Shown: one piece after another, positions 16,116 to 24,081 of the stretch | How the letters are laid out: every line of letters begins with the position of its first letter | How positions within the stretch are numbered: position 1 is the stretch's first letter | From: a virus | Virus record (IMG/VR): IMGVR_UViG_3300034018_000288 | Coordinates: 1-33,121 of that record | Length of the DNA: 33,121 nucleotides | Reading direction: 5' to 3' (one strand) | Notes under the pieces: model-generated | Database searches by the model: none | What the model was told of the DNA's origin: nothing | What the model saw: the letters and a program-made list of their open reading frames with translations, nothing else | Program-made: the position numbers and the translations under genes

Positions 16116-18942
16116 CGCCCTGAGTGGCAAAGTTAAAGTCAACGCCCAGCAAATCTGAATCAAACTCTAAAGCTACAACAGGTGGAGCGCTGATGTCCGT
16201 GCCAATATCCAACCGGGTGCGAACTTCCGCAATGAAGGCTCCGGTCTTGTTCAAGCCAGACAGCAGGTCGTTGAACGTGACTTGTTTGAGAACGCAGAAG
16301 TTTTTCAACTCCTGACGGATGATGTATATACGGCGCGTATCTGGCTCGTGTCTCACAACCAACGGGCCACGGGGCATAACCAGCGGAGTGGAAGCAATAC
16401 CAGACTTGGAGCTGCTGAACTTGTTTACCACCAGAATGTTCAAGTTGTGCTTCAAAAGAAACTCGCCCACCACGGTGGCGTAATCGTTGAACGACAGCTT
16501 GGTGGCAGTCTGCATCTCTGAAACTTCAGCCACTGCCCAATCAAACACGCGCTTGTGGTTGATCTCATGTAGGCCAAGCTTGCTGGCTATCAACGCGCCC
16601 GTCAGGTTGGCCCCTGCCATTGCTGACCAAAACCTCTCCCGTGTATCAATGTTGACCGCCTTGTCAAACCGAGCCTGTACCTTCAACGCTGTGTCCACCA
16701 CCTCTTCCAGATTCTGTACAAGGTACTGTGCATATGGCTGGCCAGCCAGCCCGTAGTTGCTGTTCAGTCGGCCAAAGATATGCTTGGCCGTGGCTTTGTC
16801 TAGGTTGTTGGTTGGGTCAATCTTGTACTGCATCAACCGCATCAACTCACCCTCGGACGTGGACTTCAAGGACTCCAGCTTGTCGGTCATACTGGAGTTG
16901 GACGTGGCCACCATCATGGTCGCCCAGAATCCTTGGGACTCACGCTCTTCGTTTGTGGACGCTTTCATGCGGCGGCGCGGAGCACCTTGGGTTACGCTGT
17001 AGGCCATGTCGGAGAAGTCGTCGCCGCTCATCTTGGTGATCTCGTCCACCCCCAGCGGCAGGTTACACATCACGGCCATGCGATGCAGCTTCACGTTCAG
17101 CGTATCCCGCCATTGAATCATCAGCTCGTCGGGGTGTCCCCACACGCTGTTCATAACCTGAAGTATGGTTGACTTGCCTGTTCCAGATTTATTATTTATA
17201 AGGTTAATGATGCCGCCCTTGACGCCCATGAACTTGATGAGGGGCGCACCAAACGCTGAGAACACGGCGAAGGCGTGGGGCTCAAACCCGGGCATGTTGT
17301 AGACGTTGATGATTTCCTTCCACTCATCGAGCGACCCAATCGGGCGCAGGGCATGGGCAATGTCCCTCGTTGCCTTGGATGGTGGGCTGTACTTCACATA
17401 GCTTGCCCCAATCTCCCTGTTACCCAGAATGAACTTCTCGTCGTCATCGGCCCAACCAAATTGCAATCTCATCATCTCCACCTCTTGTGAAACTTGTAGT
17501 TCTTTTGCACACTGCATCAGGTAATCCAGAATTGATGCCATCTGAGTAGCTCCAGCAATAATCCCGTGGAAGGACACTACCTTGCGTAACTCGTCCTTAC
17601 TCAGCGCATCTACCAGCGGCACAGGGAATTCCTTGGCTCCGTCCCTAGGGAGAACCCTACGTATCAGGATGGTCTCGCCCAGTGCGGGGTCATACATACG
17701 CTTGGTGACGAATAGGTCGTACTCGTAGATGAGGGCAACTGCTGGCCCATCGCCTTCCTCGTTCTCTTCCTTCAGATGTTTGTAGATGCCGCCGTTCTTC
17801 CCACGAAAGTAACGATTTGGTAGCTTTGGTACTACAAATTCAACGGGCTGTGGGTCGATGCTTGTGGTCTGGTACTCAATAACATCGCCTTCTTCTGATT
17901 TGGCGATCTCATGGCCAAGCACAATGGGCGATTTGATCTTGCCTCGGTGCGGGCAGTTACCACACACGCCGGGGACAAACGAGTCAAACGTGTCGCAGGT
18001 GTATGGGCCTTTGATCTGGCTGGCCTTGCGCTCAGTGGCCCGGGCGCTGTACCCCGGGTGATTCTTGGAAATCATGTGAATCGCCTTGTCGCGGTCTACG
18101 CAATGCTGAGCGATGGACAGCCCGGCCCGCCACAGCGGTTCTTCGGCGTTTTCCTGATCTTCAATCAACAGCTTGAGCTGCTCACAGCCTTGGCCGTCAG
18201 CAGTCTTCTTCATGATGGTGCGAAACCGTGACTGCTTATTACCAATAACAGCTTTTGTGAAGTCGTCTAATTCCTTGGCGGCATATGGTTTCTTGGCGTC
18301 AACCAGCGGGCCCATGAGCGCGGCAAAGTCATCAAACGCTATCGGCTCAGACAGGTGCATAAGGACAACGTCATGCGGTGGCGTGTCCTTGAAGTTTTTT
18401 GTTCCCGGAATACGCAACACCCTTGCGGCATCCGCTGGTACGGCGGGGTCAACAATAAACTTGTGCTCAAGGCATTTGGCCTTGAATGTCTCGGCCACGG
18501 GTAGCCACTTGTCTTTGGGTACAGCCTCGGTCAGCGGCCAGTAGACATGCCAGCCCCGGCCAGAATTCACAATGGTTGGGCGTGGGAGCTTGAGCGTCTT
18601 GCACAAGTCCTTGAGTGCTTGCAACCCAGTTGGCTGGTCAATGTAACCCCTGATACGCCCACGCTTGTCAGGCTTGGCTTTATCCTCGCCGCAGTCGATA
18701 TCCAAGAAAAACGACTGTAAGGAACCGCAATTGGATGCGTCTCGGTTTTCATCAGTAATGAACTTACCGCACCCAAAGAATACATCTACGCCGCTGGCCA
18801 CCAGATGGTCGGCTTGTGCTTCTACTTCTTCTATTGTTTCGTGGTGGGTCTGTGAATAGTGTGAGCCATTCTTCAAACCAAGTACGCAGTAGAACCCTTC
18901 TTCTGAAGGGACAACTGCTTCAAGCAAACGAACATCCGCCAT
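16105..18942 (-). CDS. primase-helicase: AEP-type primase fused to P-loop helicase
   Basis: The 945-residue protein (ATG at 18942) has an AEP-type primase region: FFLDIDCG with the metal-binding pair Asp81/Asp83, SGRGWHVYW around 127-135 with the catalytic-type His, and RVLRIPGTKNFK around 174-185. A Cys-rich patch (CDTF, then VCGNCPH, about 316-330) may bind zinc. The C-terminal half carries a Walker A NKSGTGKST (584-592, Lys590) and a Walker B-like VDE (Asp633, Glu634), as in the helicase half of phage and plasmid primase-helicases. Family knowledge: it would unwind the template and lay primers at the fork. A GTG at 18957 would add five residues; the ATG has a GGA at better spacing. It neighbours the candidate SSB and a regulator. 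Confidence 0.85.
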   Translation of the reverse strand: MADVRLLEAVVPSEEGFYCVLGLKNGSHYSQTHHETIEEVEAQADHLVASGVDVFFGCGKFITDENRDASNCGSLQSFFLDIDCGEDKAKPDKRGRIRGYIDQPTGLQALKDLCKTLKLPRPTIVNSGRGWHVYWPLTEAVPKDKWLPVAETFKAKCLEHKFIVDPAVPADAARVLRIPGTKNFKDTPPHDVVLMHLSEPIAFDDFAALMGPLVDAKKPYAAKELDDFTKAVIGNKQSRFRTIMKKTADGQGCEQLKLLIEDQENAEEPLWRAGLSIAQHCVDRDKAIHMISKNHPGYSARATERKASQIKGPYTCDTFDSFVPGVCGNCPHRGKIKSPIVLGHEIAKSEEGDVIEYQTTSIDPQPVEFVVPKLPNRYFRGKNGGIYKHLKEENEEGDGPAVALIYEYDLFVTKRMYDPALGETILIRRVLPRDGAKEFPVPLVDALSKDELRKVVSFHGIIAGATQMASILDYLMQCAKELQVSQEVEMMRLQFGWADDDEKFILGNREIGASYVKYSPPSKATRDIAHALRPIGSLDEWKEIINVYNMPGFEPHAFAVFSAFGAPLIKFMGVKGGIINLINNKSGTGKSTILQVMNSVWGHPDELMIQWRDTLNVKLHRMAVMCNLPLGVDEITKMSGDDFSDMAYSVTQGAPRRRMKASTNEERESQGFWATMMVATSNSSMTDKLESLKSTSEGELMRLMQYKIDPTNNLDKATAKHIFGRLNSNYGLAGQPYAQYLVQNLEEVVDTALKVQARFDKAVNIDTRERFWSAMAGANLTGALIASKLGLHEINHKRVFDWAVAEVSEMQTATKLSFNDYATVVGEFLLKHNLNILVVNKFSSSKSGIASTPLVMPRGPLVVRHEPDTRRIYIIRQELKNFCVLKQVTFNDLLSGLNKTGAFIAEVRTRLDIGTDISAPPVVALEFDSDLLGVDFNFATQGDED

Positions 18943-18968
18943 ATTGTGTCCAAGCACGTCAAGAGAAA

Positions 18969-19025
18969 GGGGGGCAACGGGGGCTGACGGATACCCCGTT
19001 CGCTCCGTCGAGCTAGTCGCCCCCC
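18969..19025. repeat. nested GC-rich inverted repeats between regulator and primase genes
   Basis: The 76-base gap between the HTH gene and the primase gene holds an outer 7-bp pair GGGGGGC/GCCCCCC (18969-18975 with 19019-19025) and an inner 7-bp pair AACGGGG/CCCCGTT (18976-18982 with 18994-19000). An alternative 6-bp pair, GACGGA/TCCGTC (18986-18991 with 19004-19009), competes with the inner one. The minus-strand RNA could therefore fold in two ways just before the primase start. It has no T tract placed like a terminator. A control element or origin structure is possible. Confidence 0.6.
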
Positions 19026-19033
19026 GAAACGGT

Positions 19034-19258
19034 TTACTTCAAGTTCAAAAAAGTGGAGATGTGTTTCTGGTGATCTGTGCTGGGTGTATGAGTTCCGGAG
19101 AACCAGTTGTACACCGTCTGCCTAGTCACATTGAAAAGCACCATGACATCAGTAACAGGGACATCGTGGGAGATGCAGTATCTTCCCAGACGAACACCTA
19201 AGTTCTTTATGCTTGCCGCTTTGTTGAGTTGAGCAACTCTCTGGCTGTACCCAATCAT
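19034..19258 (-). CDS. Cro-like helix-turn-helix regulator
   Basis: The 74-residue protein contains VPVTDVMVLFNVTRQTVYNW at about 34-53, a good helix-turn-helix with the recognition helix T-R-Q-T-V-Y-N-W, followed by FSGTHTPSTDHQ, the loop usual in XRE/Cro-type DNA-binding domains. The length suits a single-domain phage regulator. It starts inside the stop of the candidate SSB gene (ATGA) and is followed by a structured gap before the primase gene. It may control its own operon or the two related promoters at 20601 and 27894; that is inference. No ligand or dimerisation domain is visible beyond the DNA-binding fold. Confidence 0.8.
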   Translation of the reverse strand: MIGYSQRVAQLNKAASIKNLGVRLGRYCISHDVPVTDVMVLFNVTRQTVYNWFSGTHTPSTDHQKHISTFLNLK

Positions 19259-20145
19259 TTGTCGTCATCGCCCCACTCATCAACCATTGCAGACAGATTC
19301 TGCTTTGGTTTGGCCTCAGGTGCTTTCTTCTTCTCGACGCGCACAGTGGGCTCTTTAACTTCCTCGGTATCCTGCGCGTGCGCGGCGGCGGCAGAACCAG
19401 CAGGTGCAACCAGCTTTGGGATGGCAGGGGTTTCAGACTTCTTGGTGAAGTTCATCTTGCCCGCATTGATGGCAACCTGAGTCTGGCCTTGGGCTACCGC
19501 AACTTGATACGTGGGTTTATCAAGGAACTCGGAGTTGCTGAACACCAACTTGGGGAAGTCGCTGTCAGTGTCAAAGGTCAGGCGGGTGGCCAGCATGTTC
19601 AGGTTGTAGCCAGAACTCGCAACGTACTTGGCGTATTGCAGGAACGGCATATGATCAACATCGCCTGTGCCAAAGATACTCTTCTGGGGCAAGATCAATT
19701 GGAAAATGTCGCCGCCCACGTTGTTGCGCAGGACAACACCCAGACGCCATGAGTAGCGGCAAGCCGCACGACCGGGGCCACCAGCACCTTTGATTGCTTG
19801 GGGGCAGTCTTTACAGATGGACGCTTGTGGGTTCTCAACATCTGCATCGGGGCGTTCGCCATTGCTCGACCAGCAATCAGGGATTGAGGTCTCTTCGGAG
19901 TTGTACTCGGCGGCATAGTATGACTTCTGAACGCTTTTGCTACCGCTGACAATCACAACGTCCATGTGTGGGTCAGTGTTCTTGGCGATCTCTTTGCCGC
20001 CGTCAACCAGACGGAAGACACGCCCGCGCAGAGTGATACGTTTGACGCTACCGCCAGAAGAAGTGAAGGCTTTGGTAAAGTCGTCCAACTCTACGTTTTG
20101 CAGGTGGGCAGGGAGGTTCTCGTTAAATGTTGTGATGTTGCTCAT
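19255..20145 (-). CDS. candidate single-stranded DNA-binding protein
   Basis: The 296-residue protein has a beta-rich core (RITLRGRVFRLVDG, MDVVIVSG, SWRLGVVLRNN, DIFQLILPQKSIFG) with a Cys-containing insert (PDCWSS, SICKDCPQ, AACRYS) that could bind zinc. A long Ala/Pro/Lys/Glu linker from about 235 ends in an acidic tail DEWGDDDK. A flexible linker plus acidic C-terminus is the usual build of phage and bacterial SSBs, where the tail recruits replication partners. Position next to the primase-helicase gene supports the role. No family signature was matched with certainty, so the function is inferred from architecture. An AAGGAAAG ribosome site precedes the ATG. Confidence 0.65.
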   Translation of the reverse strand: MSNITTFNENLPAHLQNVELDDFTKAFTSSGGSVKRITLRGRVFRLVDGGKEIAKNTDPHMDVVIVSGSKSVQKSYYAAEYNSEETSIPDCWSSNGERPDADVENPQASICKDCPQAIKGAGGPGRAACRYSWRLGVVLRNNVGGDIFQLILPQKSIFGTGDVDHMPFLQYAKYVASSGYNLNMLATRLTFDTDSDFPKLVFSNSEFLDKPTYQVAVAQGQTQVAINAGKMNFTKKSETPAIPKLVAPAGSAAAAHAQDTEEVKEPTVRVEKKKAPEAKPKQNLSAMVDEWGDDDK

Positions 20146-20154
20146 TTTCTTTCC

Positions 20155-20571
20155 TTAGATTGCGGGTTTGCGTTTTACAGTGACAGCGTAACGGCTATCG
20201 ACGTTGAGCCCCTCTGGGTACTCGTCTGGATGTTCTTCCAGAAAATCTTTCATGTTGGTATCGTGGATGCGTTTGTGAAGCACTCCGTACGCTTTGTATT
20301 TATCAACCAGACGATACACAGCTTCCCAATTTGTTGGGTTGTATCGGCTGGATACGCGCTTGATTATGATTGCCCGATCAGTGGACATGCTGCTTGTCTC
20401 AGCCTTGTTCATGATCTGAATCAGCTTGTACTCTATTTCGGCAAGTTGATCAGCAAACACTTTGTCTGCATCATCAAACTTTTCTTTGAGTAGTTCACGC
20501 TCAGTTCTCACCCGAATATATTCAGCGGACAAGTCGTCTACTGATTCGGTGGTAGCTACGCTCTCTTCCAT
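20155..20571 (-). CDS. coiled-coil replication-module protein, unknown
   Basis: This 138-residue protein is the first gene after the strong promoter at 20601-20629, with a clear AAAGGAG ribosome site. Residues about 12-60 form a heptad-like helix rich in Glu, Leu and Lys (SAEYIRVRTERELLKEKFDD). The C-terminal half is a separate alpha/beta part with WEAVYRLVDKYKAYGVLHKR and ends DSRYAVTVKRKPAI. The layout recalls small phage proteins next to SSB genes, but no enzymatic motif is visible. Being first in the operon with primase and the candidate SSB suggests a replication or recombination accessory role. It ends 9 bases before the next start. Confidence 0.75.
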   Translation of the reverse strand: MEESVATTESVDDLSAEYIRVRTERELLKEKFDDADKVFADQLAEIEYKLIQIMNKAETSSMSTDRAIIIKRVSSRYNPTNWEAVYRLVDKYKAYGVLHKRIHDTNMKDFLEEHPDEYPEGLNVDSRYAVTVKRKPAI

Positions 20572-20600
20572 TTGAAGCTCCTTTAGTTGTTGTGGGATTT

Positions 20601-20629
20601 ATTATATGGCCTCTACTAGACTTTGTCAA
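20601..20629 (-). promoter_or_regulatory. near-perfect sigma70 promoter for the primase operon
   Basis: On the minus strand TTGACA (20624-20629) and TATAAT (20601-20606) are both exact consensus hexamers with a 17-base spacer. Transcription would begin near 20594, about 23 bases before the ATG at 20571. The -35 box overlaps the stop codon of the upstream SNF2 gene. A 15-base block around the -35 (20617-20631) and an 11-base block (20605-20615) recur at the promoter at 27894-27922, suggesting shared control. Confidence 0.9.
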
Positions 20630-22020
20630 GTATCTGCCAATTCTTTTTTGTAAAGATCGACCACTTTTTCGTGGTTCGTTATGTTGCTCTGTAACATGGT
20701 GTATAGCTTGCGCTCGATGGGGCTCCCTTCGATGTGCACTATGGTCATGTTGTTGCGCTGGCCCGGGCGATTGATACGGGCGTTGGCTTGCAGATACGTC
20801 TCTGTGGACGTGACAGGAGCGTACCAGATCACGACATTTGCCGCCGTCAGGGTAACCCCGTGTGCCGCCGCTTGTGGCTGTATCACAAGCACTCTTGGGT
20901 CTTTTGACTCTTGGAAGCTCTTGAATATCCTTGTACGCGCTTGTACGGGAACATCGCCATTGATCACCTCACAAGTAATACCTTCCTTTGTAAGGTACTC
21001 GCTCAGTAATGTTATGGTGTGTTTGAATGGGGCAAACACCAGAACTTTATGGCTGGCCTCTTCAATCACTTCTTTCACAGCATTTAGCCGGTTGGACACG
21101 TCAAATTGAACAACTGCGCCCGTGTCGCTGTAAACCGCCCCGCAGGAAATCTGGAGCAGCTTGTTCATCTTTGCCGCAGCATTGACCGAACTGACTTCTT
21201 CGCCCGCCGCCTCAAGCAACATCTGATCTTTGAGCATCTTGTAATACTTACTCTGAGATGGTGTTAGTGGTGCGTAGCGGCTGGTGTGAATGACATCAGG
21301 TAAATCAAGGCATTCTTCCTTGGTAAACCGGATCGCTGGCTGAAGCATGTCAAACACGATCTGCTCTGCGTGTGGGCGTGGAATCCAGCGGTACATGCTC
21401 ATCTGTTGCATGACAGACTCGCGGTAGTCACCGAAGAACCTTGGTGCTCTCTGGGGGGCACACAACCGGCCAAGCCCGTACGCATCAAGCGGAGACTGAG
21501 AAGCAGGTGTGCCCGTCAATAACCACAAGCGGGTGTTCAATGGGGACAACGACAAATTCACCAATTTGTTCATGAGTTTCCAGCGTTTGGTCTGGACGTT
21601 CTTGTACGCGTTGGCTTCGTCGATGACAATCAAATCAAAGCTACCGTTGTTCAGCAACTCGTCTGCAATGGTTGTCAATCCGTCGTAGTTGATGATTACA
21701 AACTGGGCTTTGCTCTTGATGATCTTCGCCCGCTTCTTGGCATCCCCATACGCCACATCTACAGATCGGTGCACAGCAAACTTGAACAAGTCAGCTTGCC
21801 ATGCAGACTGCATGATTGATAACGGGCACACAATCAAAACACGTTTGACAATACCCGCATTCATTAGTTGGTCAGCGGCCCAAATCACTGAGGCTGTCTT
21901 ACCTGTGCCCTGCTCGTTGAAGCAAAAGGCGCGGTGGTTGGCCACGAGGAAGGATGCTGTTGCTCTCTGATGATCAAAAGGCTCAAACCCCATAGGGCGC
22001 GGCCATGTGTATTCTTGCAT
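20626..22020 (-). CDS. SNF2-family superfamily 2 helicase/translocase
   Basis: The 464-residue protein has the SF2 motifs in order: FNEQGTGKT (Walker A, Lys41), DEAN at 134-137 in place of DEAH, LLTGTPAS (motif III, about 168-174), and a C-terminal RecA-like half with KVLVFAPFKHTI and QANARINRPGQR (motif VI, 411-422). The glutamine after the aromatic N-terminus (FDHQRATASFL) fits the Q motif. Family knowledge: SNF2 proteins translocate on double-stranded DNA with ATP and remodel bound proteins. In phages they are common beside polymerase and primase genes. The length is near minimal, with no accessory domain. The ribosome site is weak, so coupling to the gene 3 bases upstream is likely. Confidence 0.9.
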   Translation of the reverse strand: MQEYTWPRPMGFEPFDHQRATASFLVANHRAFCFNEQGTGKTASVIWAADQLMNAGIVKRVLIVCPLSIMQSAWQADLFKFAVHRSVDVAYGDAKKRAKIIKSKAQFVIINYDGLTTIADELLNNGSFDLIVIDEANAYKNVQTKRWKLMNKLVNLSLSPLNTRLWLLTGTPASQSPLDAYGLGRLCAPQRAPRFFGDYRESVMQQMSMYRWIPRPHAEQIVFDMLQPAIRFTKEECLDLPDVIHTSRYAPLTPSQSKYYKMLKDQMLLEAAGEEVSSVNAAAKMNKLLQISCGAVYSDTGAVVQFDVSNRLNAVKEVIEEASHKVLVFAPFKHTITLLSEYLTKEGITCEVINGDVPVQARTRIFKSFQESKDPRVLVIQPQAAAHGVTLTAANVVIWYAPVTSTETYLQANARINRPGQRNNMTIVHIEGSPIERKLYTMLQSNITNHEKVVDLYKKELADT

Positions 22021-22023
22021 TTT

Positions 22024-22278
22024 TTATTTCATTGATGAATCGGGGTTTCGTTTGAACGACCGATTTTTGCTGGGGGGTTCGAGTCTGACTCCGTCTTTGT
22101 TTGACCCGCCTTTAGATAAAGCTTTGACGTGTGCAACATCTTTTCCGTTGCGGTCAACGCCCTTGGCGTCAAGTTTTCTTCGGGCTCGTTGGCGCTCCAT
22201 CCGGTCAGGCAACTCACCTCTTTGCTTTTGCTGTTCATATTCTTTTTTGTAGGGTCTGGATTTGTTCACGTAGGGCAT
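22024..22278 (-). CDS. small HNH-like protein
   Basis: The 84-residue, very basic protein ends with GKDVAHVKALSKGGSNKDG and SKNRSFKRN, which matches the second half of HNH nucleases: the His in the D-V-x-H strand, the loop Lys-Gly-Gly-Ser-Asn, and a closing Asn in the helix. The usual Cys pairs are absent, and the residue before the His is Ala where many relatives have Asp, so activity is uncertain. The N-terminal half is a charged helix. A GGAG site precedes the ATG. It may be a nicking or homing-type nuclease, or an inactive DNA-binding remnant. It lies 3 bases upstream of the SNF2 gene. Confidence 0.6.
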   Translation of the reverse strand: MPYVNKSRPYKKEYEQQKQRGELPDRMERQRARRKLDAKGVDRNGKDVAHVKALSKGGSNKDGVRLEPPSKNRSFKRNPDSSMK

Positions 22279-22453
22279 TTTGTTTCTCCATGATGTGAAT
22301 GATTGAAACGCGAGCTATACGAAGCTCCACAATGGCCAAGTTTATTTGATCTATCGCTGGATTGAAATCCTCTTGTAGCAACAAATCGTGCGATGTTTTC
22401 ATCGCCCGCTCTGCCATCATCAAAGGGCGAGCGTAATCAATTAGTTCTGTCAT
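22235..22453 (-). CDS. small helical protein, unknown
   Basis: The start at 22453 (72 residues, MTELIDYARPLMMAERAMKT) is preferred to the longer ORF from 22513 because it has an AAGG site and avoids deep overlap with the upstream gene. The protein appears all helical, with two amphipathic helices and a C-terminal coiled-coil-like tail (NALREQIQTLQKRI). It overlaps the following HNH-like gene by 44 bases. The function is not recognised. It belongs to a block of tiny, tightly overlapping genes between the SNF2 and nuclease genes. Confidence 0.6.
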   Translation of the reverse strand: MTELIDYARPLMMAERAMKTSHDLLLQEDFNPAIDQINLAIVELRIARVSIIHIMEKQNALREQIQTLQKRI

Positions 22454-22601
22454 TTTGTACCTTCTTATTTCTGCTTTCTCGTAAAAGCTTTCGCACCCAT
22501 TTGCTCTTGCCAAGTTTTACGTATTCCTCATACTCACTCGGAGTTAAACGAACGCCTATGGTTTTGCCGTTCTTGGTTAACTCACTTTTTGGTCTAGGCA
22601 T
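22437..22601 (-). CDS. small basic protein, possibly ribbon-helix-helix
   Basis: The 54-residue reading starts at 22601 with a GGGAG site upstream. The segment KTIGVRLTPSEYEEYVKLG, followed by KSKWVRKLLRES, has the strand-helix-helix pattern of MetJ/Arc-type (ribbon-helix-helix) DNA-binding proteins, with an alternating beta strand of basic and hydrophobic residues. It is short but complete for that fold. A regulatory role is inferred. It overlaps the zinc-finger-like gene upstream by 25 bases and the next gene by 17 bases. The longer reading from 22661 would lie mostly inside the upstream gene. Confidence 0.6.
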   Translation of the reverse strand: MPRPKSELTKNGKTIGVRLTPSEYEEYVKLGKSKWVRKLLRESRNKKVQNDRTN

Positions 22602-22744
22602 TGGTGTTGTTCTCCCACTACGCGGTTTAGAAAAAGCATTTTGCACTCTGTGCATCTCCACAGGTCGCCTTCAACCACTATGGTTCGCTTCTCTGCGTGT
22701 TGCCCACGCACCTTCCCAAAGAATGTTCTGATCTTCTCAAGCAT
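22577..22744 (-). CDS. 55-aa CCHC zinc-finger-like protein
   Basis: Read directly from the sequence; it is below common ORF size cut-offs. The ATG at 22742-22744 has a GGGAGAACC ribosome region and the stop is TAA at 22577-22579. The protein has a basic N-terminal helix (MLEKIRTFFGKVRG) and then Cys31-x2-Cys34-x12-His47-x1-Cys49, a spacing that could hold one zinc ion. The start overlaps the end of the signal-peptide gene by 8 bases. The matching GGGAG sites here and in the next gene, and the chained overlaps, support it as real. The function is unknown; nucleic-acid or protein binding is plausible. Confidence 0.6.
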   Translation of the reverse strand: MLEKIRTFFGKVRGQHAEKRTIVVEGDLWRCTECKMLFLNRVVGEQHQCLDQKVS

Positions 22745-22949
22745 TTTGGTTCTCCCATCTTCTGCACAAATCTTTCACGGTCTGACTCTTTCTCTTACCC
22801 TTGCACACGTTGCTGATTGACTTCTGCTTGGCTTTTATCTGCAACTGCGCTGGGGTCAGGGGCTTTACTGGTTCTGCTGTAGCTGGAAACAAACCTGTCA
22901 CGCCCAGCCAACAGCACACGGCGGCGACAAGAAGTCGGTCAAATATCAT
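22737..22949 (-). CDS. small exported protein with signal peptide, unknown
   Basis: The 70-residue protein has a typical signal peptide: short basic N-region (MIFDR), hydrophobic core (LLVAAVCCWLGVTGLF) and an A-T-A cleavage site after Ala25. The mature part of about 45 residues is basic with two Cys (SNVCKGKR and DLCRRW) that could form a disulphide in the periplasm. It has the strongest Shine-Dalgarno in the region (AAGGAGGT, six bases from the ATG). An exported protein in an early operon suggests an effect on the cell envelope, such as blocking superinfection, but this is inference. No family was recognised. Confidence 0.75.
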   Translation of the reverse strand: MIFDRLLVAAVCCWLGVTGLFPATAEPVKPLTPAQLQIKAKQKSISNVCKGKRKSQTVKDLCRRWENQNA

Positions 22950-22953
22950 ATAG

Positions 22954-23406
22954 CTACCTCCTTTTCATTTTTACTCTTGATGGGCCTTTGGTCACCCCCC
23001 AATCTGTAGCTTGATTGCGATTGCTTTTGTTTAGGGCGCTCATTGCATTGCGCTTTCGGTTTGAGTTATGTGATCGCCGTTCAGCCGCCAGTTCAAGGTC
23101 GTTGTTGGTGTTTTGAGTAGTCGTTGTGTACTTGGATGTTTGCAGCTTCTTCAGCAACAACACATCTTTCTCGGGCGGCTGTTCCCACAGGCGATTACTT
23201 ATTTTCTCCAAATACGCCGCCATGTAAGCTCTTGCTGGAAGCTTCCAAGGTACGCCTGCACTTGGTAAGCGTAACAAAGGAGGATCAACATCATTTGTTT
23301 TCTTCCCAGTAACACTGGTGAACATTTGGAAGGCGTCCAACAGATTGCCGTCGTTACGCCATGTCTTAATAAGGCAGGCGTCCCAATACTCTTGGGGTGT
23401 GCTCAT
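22954..23406 (-). CDS. 150-aa early protein with basic tail, unknown
   Basis: The N-terminal half is helical with conserved-looking aromatic residues (EYWDACLIKTWRNDGNLLDA, ARAYMAAYLEKISNRLWEQPP). From about 90 the sequence is low in hydrophobics and rich in Asn, Thr, Lys and Arg, ending in a strongly basic tail (SRVKMKRR). A disordered basic tail would suit nucleic-acid binding. An AGGAGG site lies upstream, a little far from the ATG. It lies 2 bases after the gene ending at 23409 and 4 bases before the signal-peptide gene. The function is not recognised. Confidence 0.7.
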   Translation of the reverse strand: MSTPQEYWDACLIKTWRNDGNLLDAFQMFTSVTGKKTNDVDPPLLRLPSAGVPWKLPARAYMAAYLEKISNRLWEQPPEKDVLLLKKLQTSKYTTTTQNTNNDLELAAERRSHNSNRKRNAMSALNKSNRNQATDWGVTKGPSRVKMKRR

Positions 23407-23408
23407 AC

Positions 23409-23621
23409 CTACTCTTCCTCCTGATGTTCTTTAAGTCTGCGTTGTAGTCTGCCAATGCGCTCGACGTTGTAGGTGACGATTGACGCCGCATACTCCACAG
23501 CACTCTCCGCTTCCAGCTTCTTAATGACGGCCTCACGCATTTCTTTCTCGATGATTTCACTGATGGGCTTTGGCTTCATCAGTTCCTTGATGTACTTGAG
23601 CGTTGAATCTTTCCAGCTCAT
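23409..23621 (-). CDS. 70-aa helical protein, unknown
   Basis: The protein is almost wholly helical and highly charged (ISEIIEKEMREAVIKKLEAE, then RIGRLQRRLKEHQEEE), with heptad-like spacing that suggests a coiled coil or dimer. An AAGGAG site lies upstream of the ATG. The start overlaps the stop of the preceding gene by 4 bases. No motif identifies a function. It is one of a chain of small early genes whose products are often host-takeover factors in phages; for this one that remains a guess. Confidence 0.65.
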   Translation of the reverse strand: MSWKDSTLKYIKELMKPKPISEIIEKEMREAVIKKLEAESAVEYAASIVTYNVERIGRLQRRLKEHQEEE

Positions 23622-23854
23622 GCTTGCCGCTCCTTCATGCGTTGTATTCTTTCTAATCTTTTGTGATGCGCTGTTGTGTACACGATGTACTCCATGTCTG
23701 AACGTACAGCATCCCAGTAAGTACCTTCTGCTCTTGCTGGCTTGTCCATGATTCCACTGTCAGCATCTTGTCGCGCCTTAGCTTCAATGGTTCTCATGCG
23801 TGTATCCCCCACAATCTCTTTGGCAGTGTCAATGTCAAAGCTCTGCGGGGTCAT
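23618..23854 (-). CDS. 78-aa early protein, unknown
   Basis: The 78-residue protein has a polar N-terminus (SFDIDTAKEIVGD), a charged helix and a C-terminal helix with clustered aromatics and His (YWDAVRSDMEYIVYTTAHHK). It is linked by 4-base overlaps to the genes on both sides, so it is translated as part of the chain. There is no signal peptide, membrane segment or metal motif other than the His pair. The function is not recognised. Confidence 0.65.
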   Translation of the reverse strand: MTPQSFDIDTAKEIVGDTRMRTIEAKARQDADSGIMDKPARAEGTYWDAVRSDMEYIVYTTAHHKRLERIQRMKERQA

Positions 23855-24081
23855 TTCTTCAGCCCCCTGATGTAGATTGCAAACGAACTGATGGTGTCCT
23901 GACCAAACCCTTGCATCTTCTCGATGTGCTGTGCCACTTCTTCGATGACTTTGTTCCTGTCCATGTTCAGCAGTTTCTCTCTGTCTTGCGTCATCTTGAC
24001 AATCTCTTGTTTGACTTTGCTGATGCGTTCCAACTCGTTGAACGCTTCATCTTCTTCCGGTGTTGTTGGGACGTCAATCAT
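23851..24081 (-). CDS. 76-aa acidic coiled-coil protein, unknown
   Basis: The N-terminus is acidic (MIDVPTTPEEDEAFNELERI), followed by two predicted helices with heptad-like spacing (SKVKQEIVKMTQDREKLLNM, VIEEVAQHIEKM). It overlaps the next gene by 4 bases and starts inside the stop of the small membrane gene upstream. Small acidic phage proteins can mimic DNA or bind host factors, but nothing here shows that specifically. The function is not recognised. Confidence 0.65.
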   Translation of the reverse strand: MIDVPTTPEEDEAFNELERISKVKQEIVKMTQDREKLLNMDRNKVIEEVAQHIEKMQGFGQDTISSFAIYIRGLKK

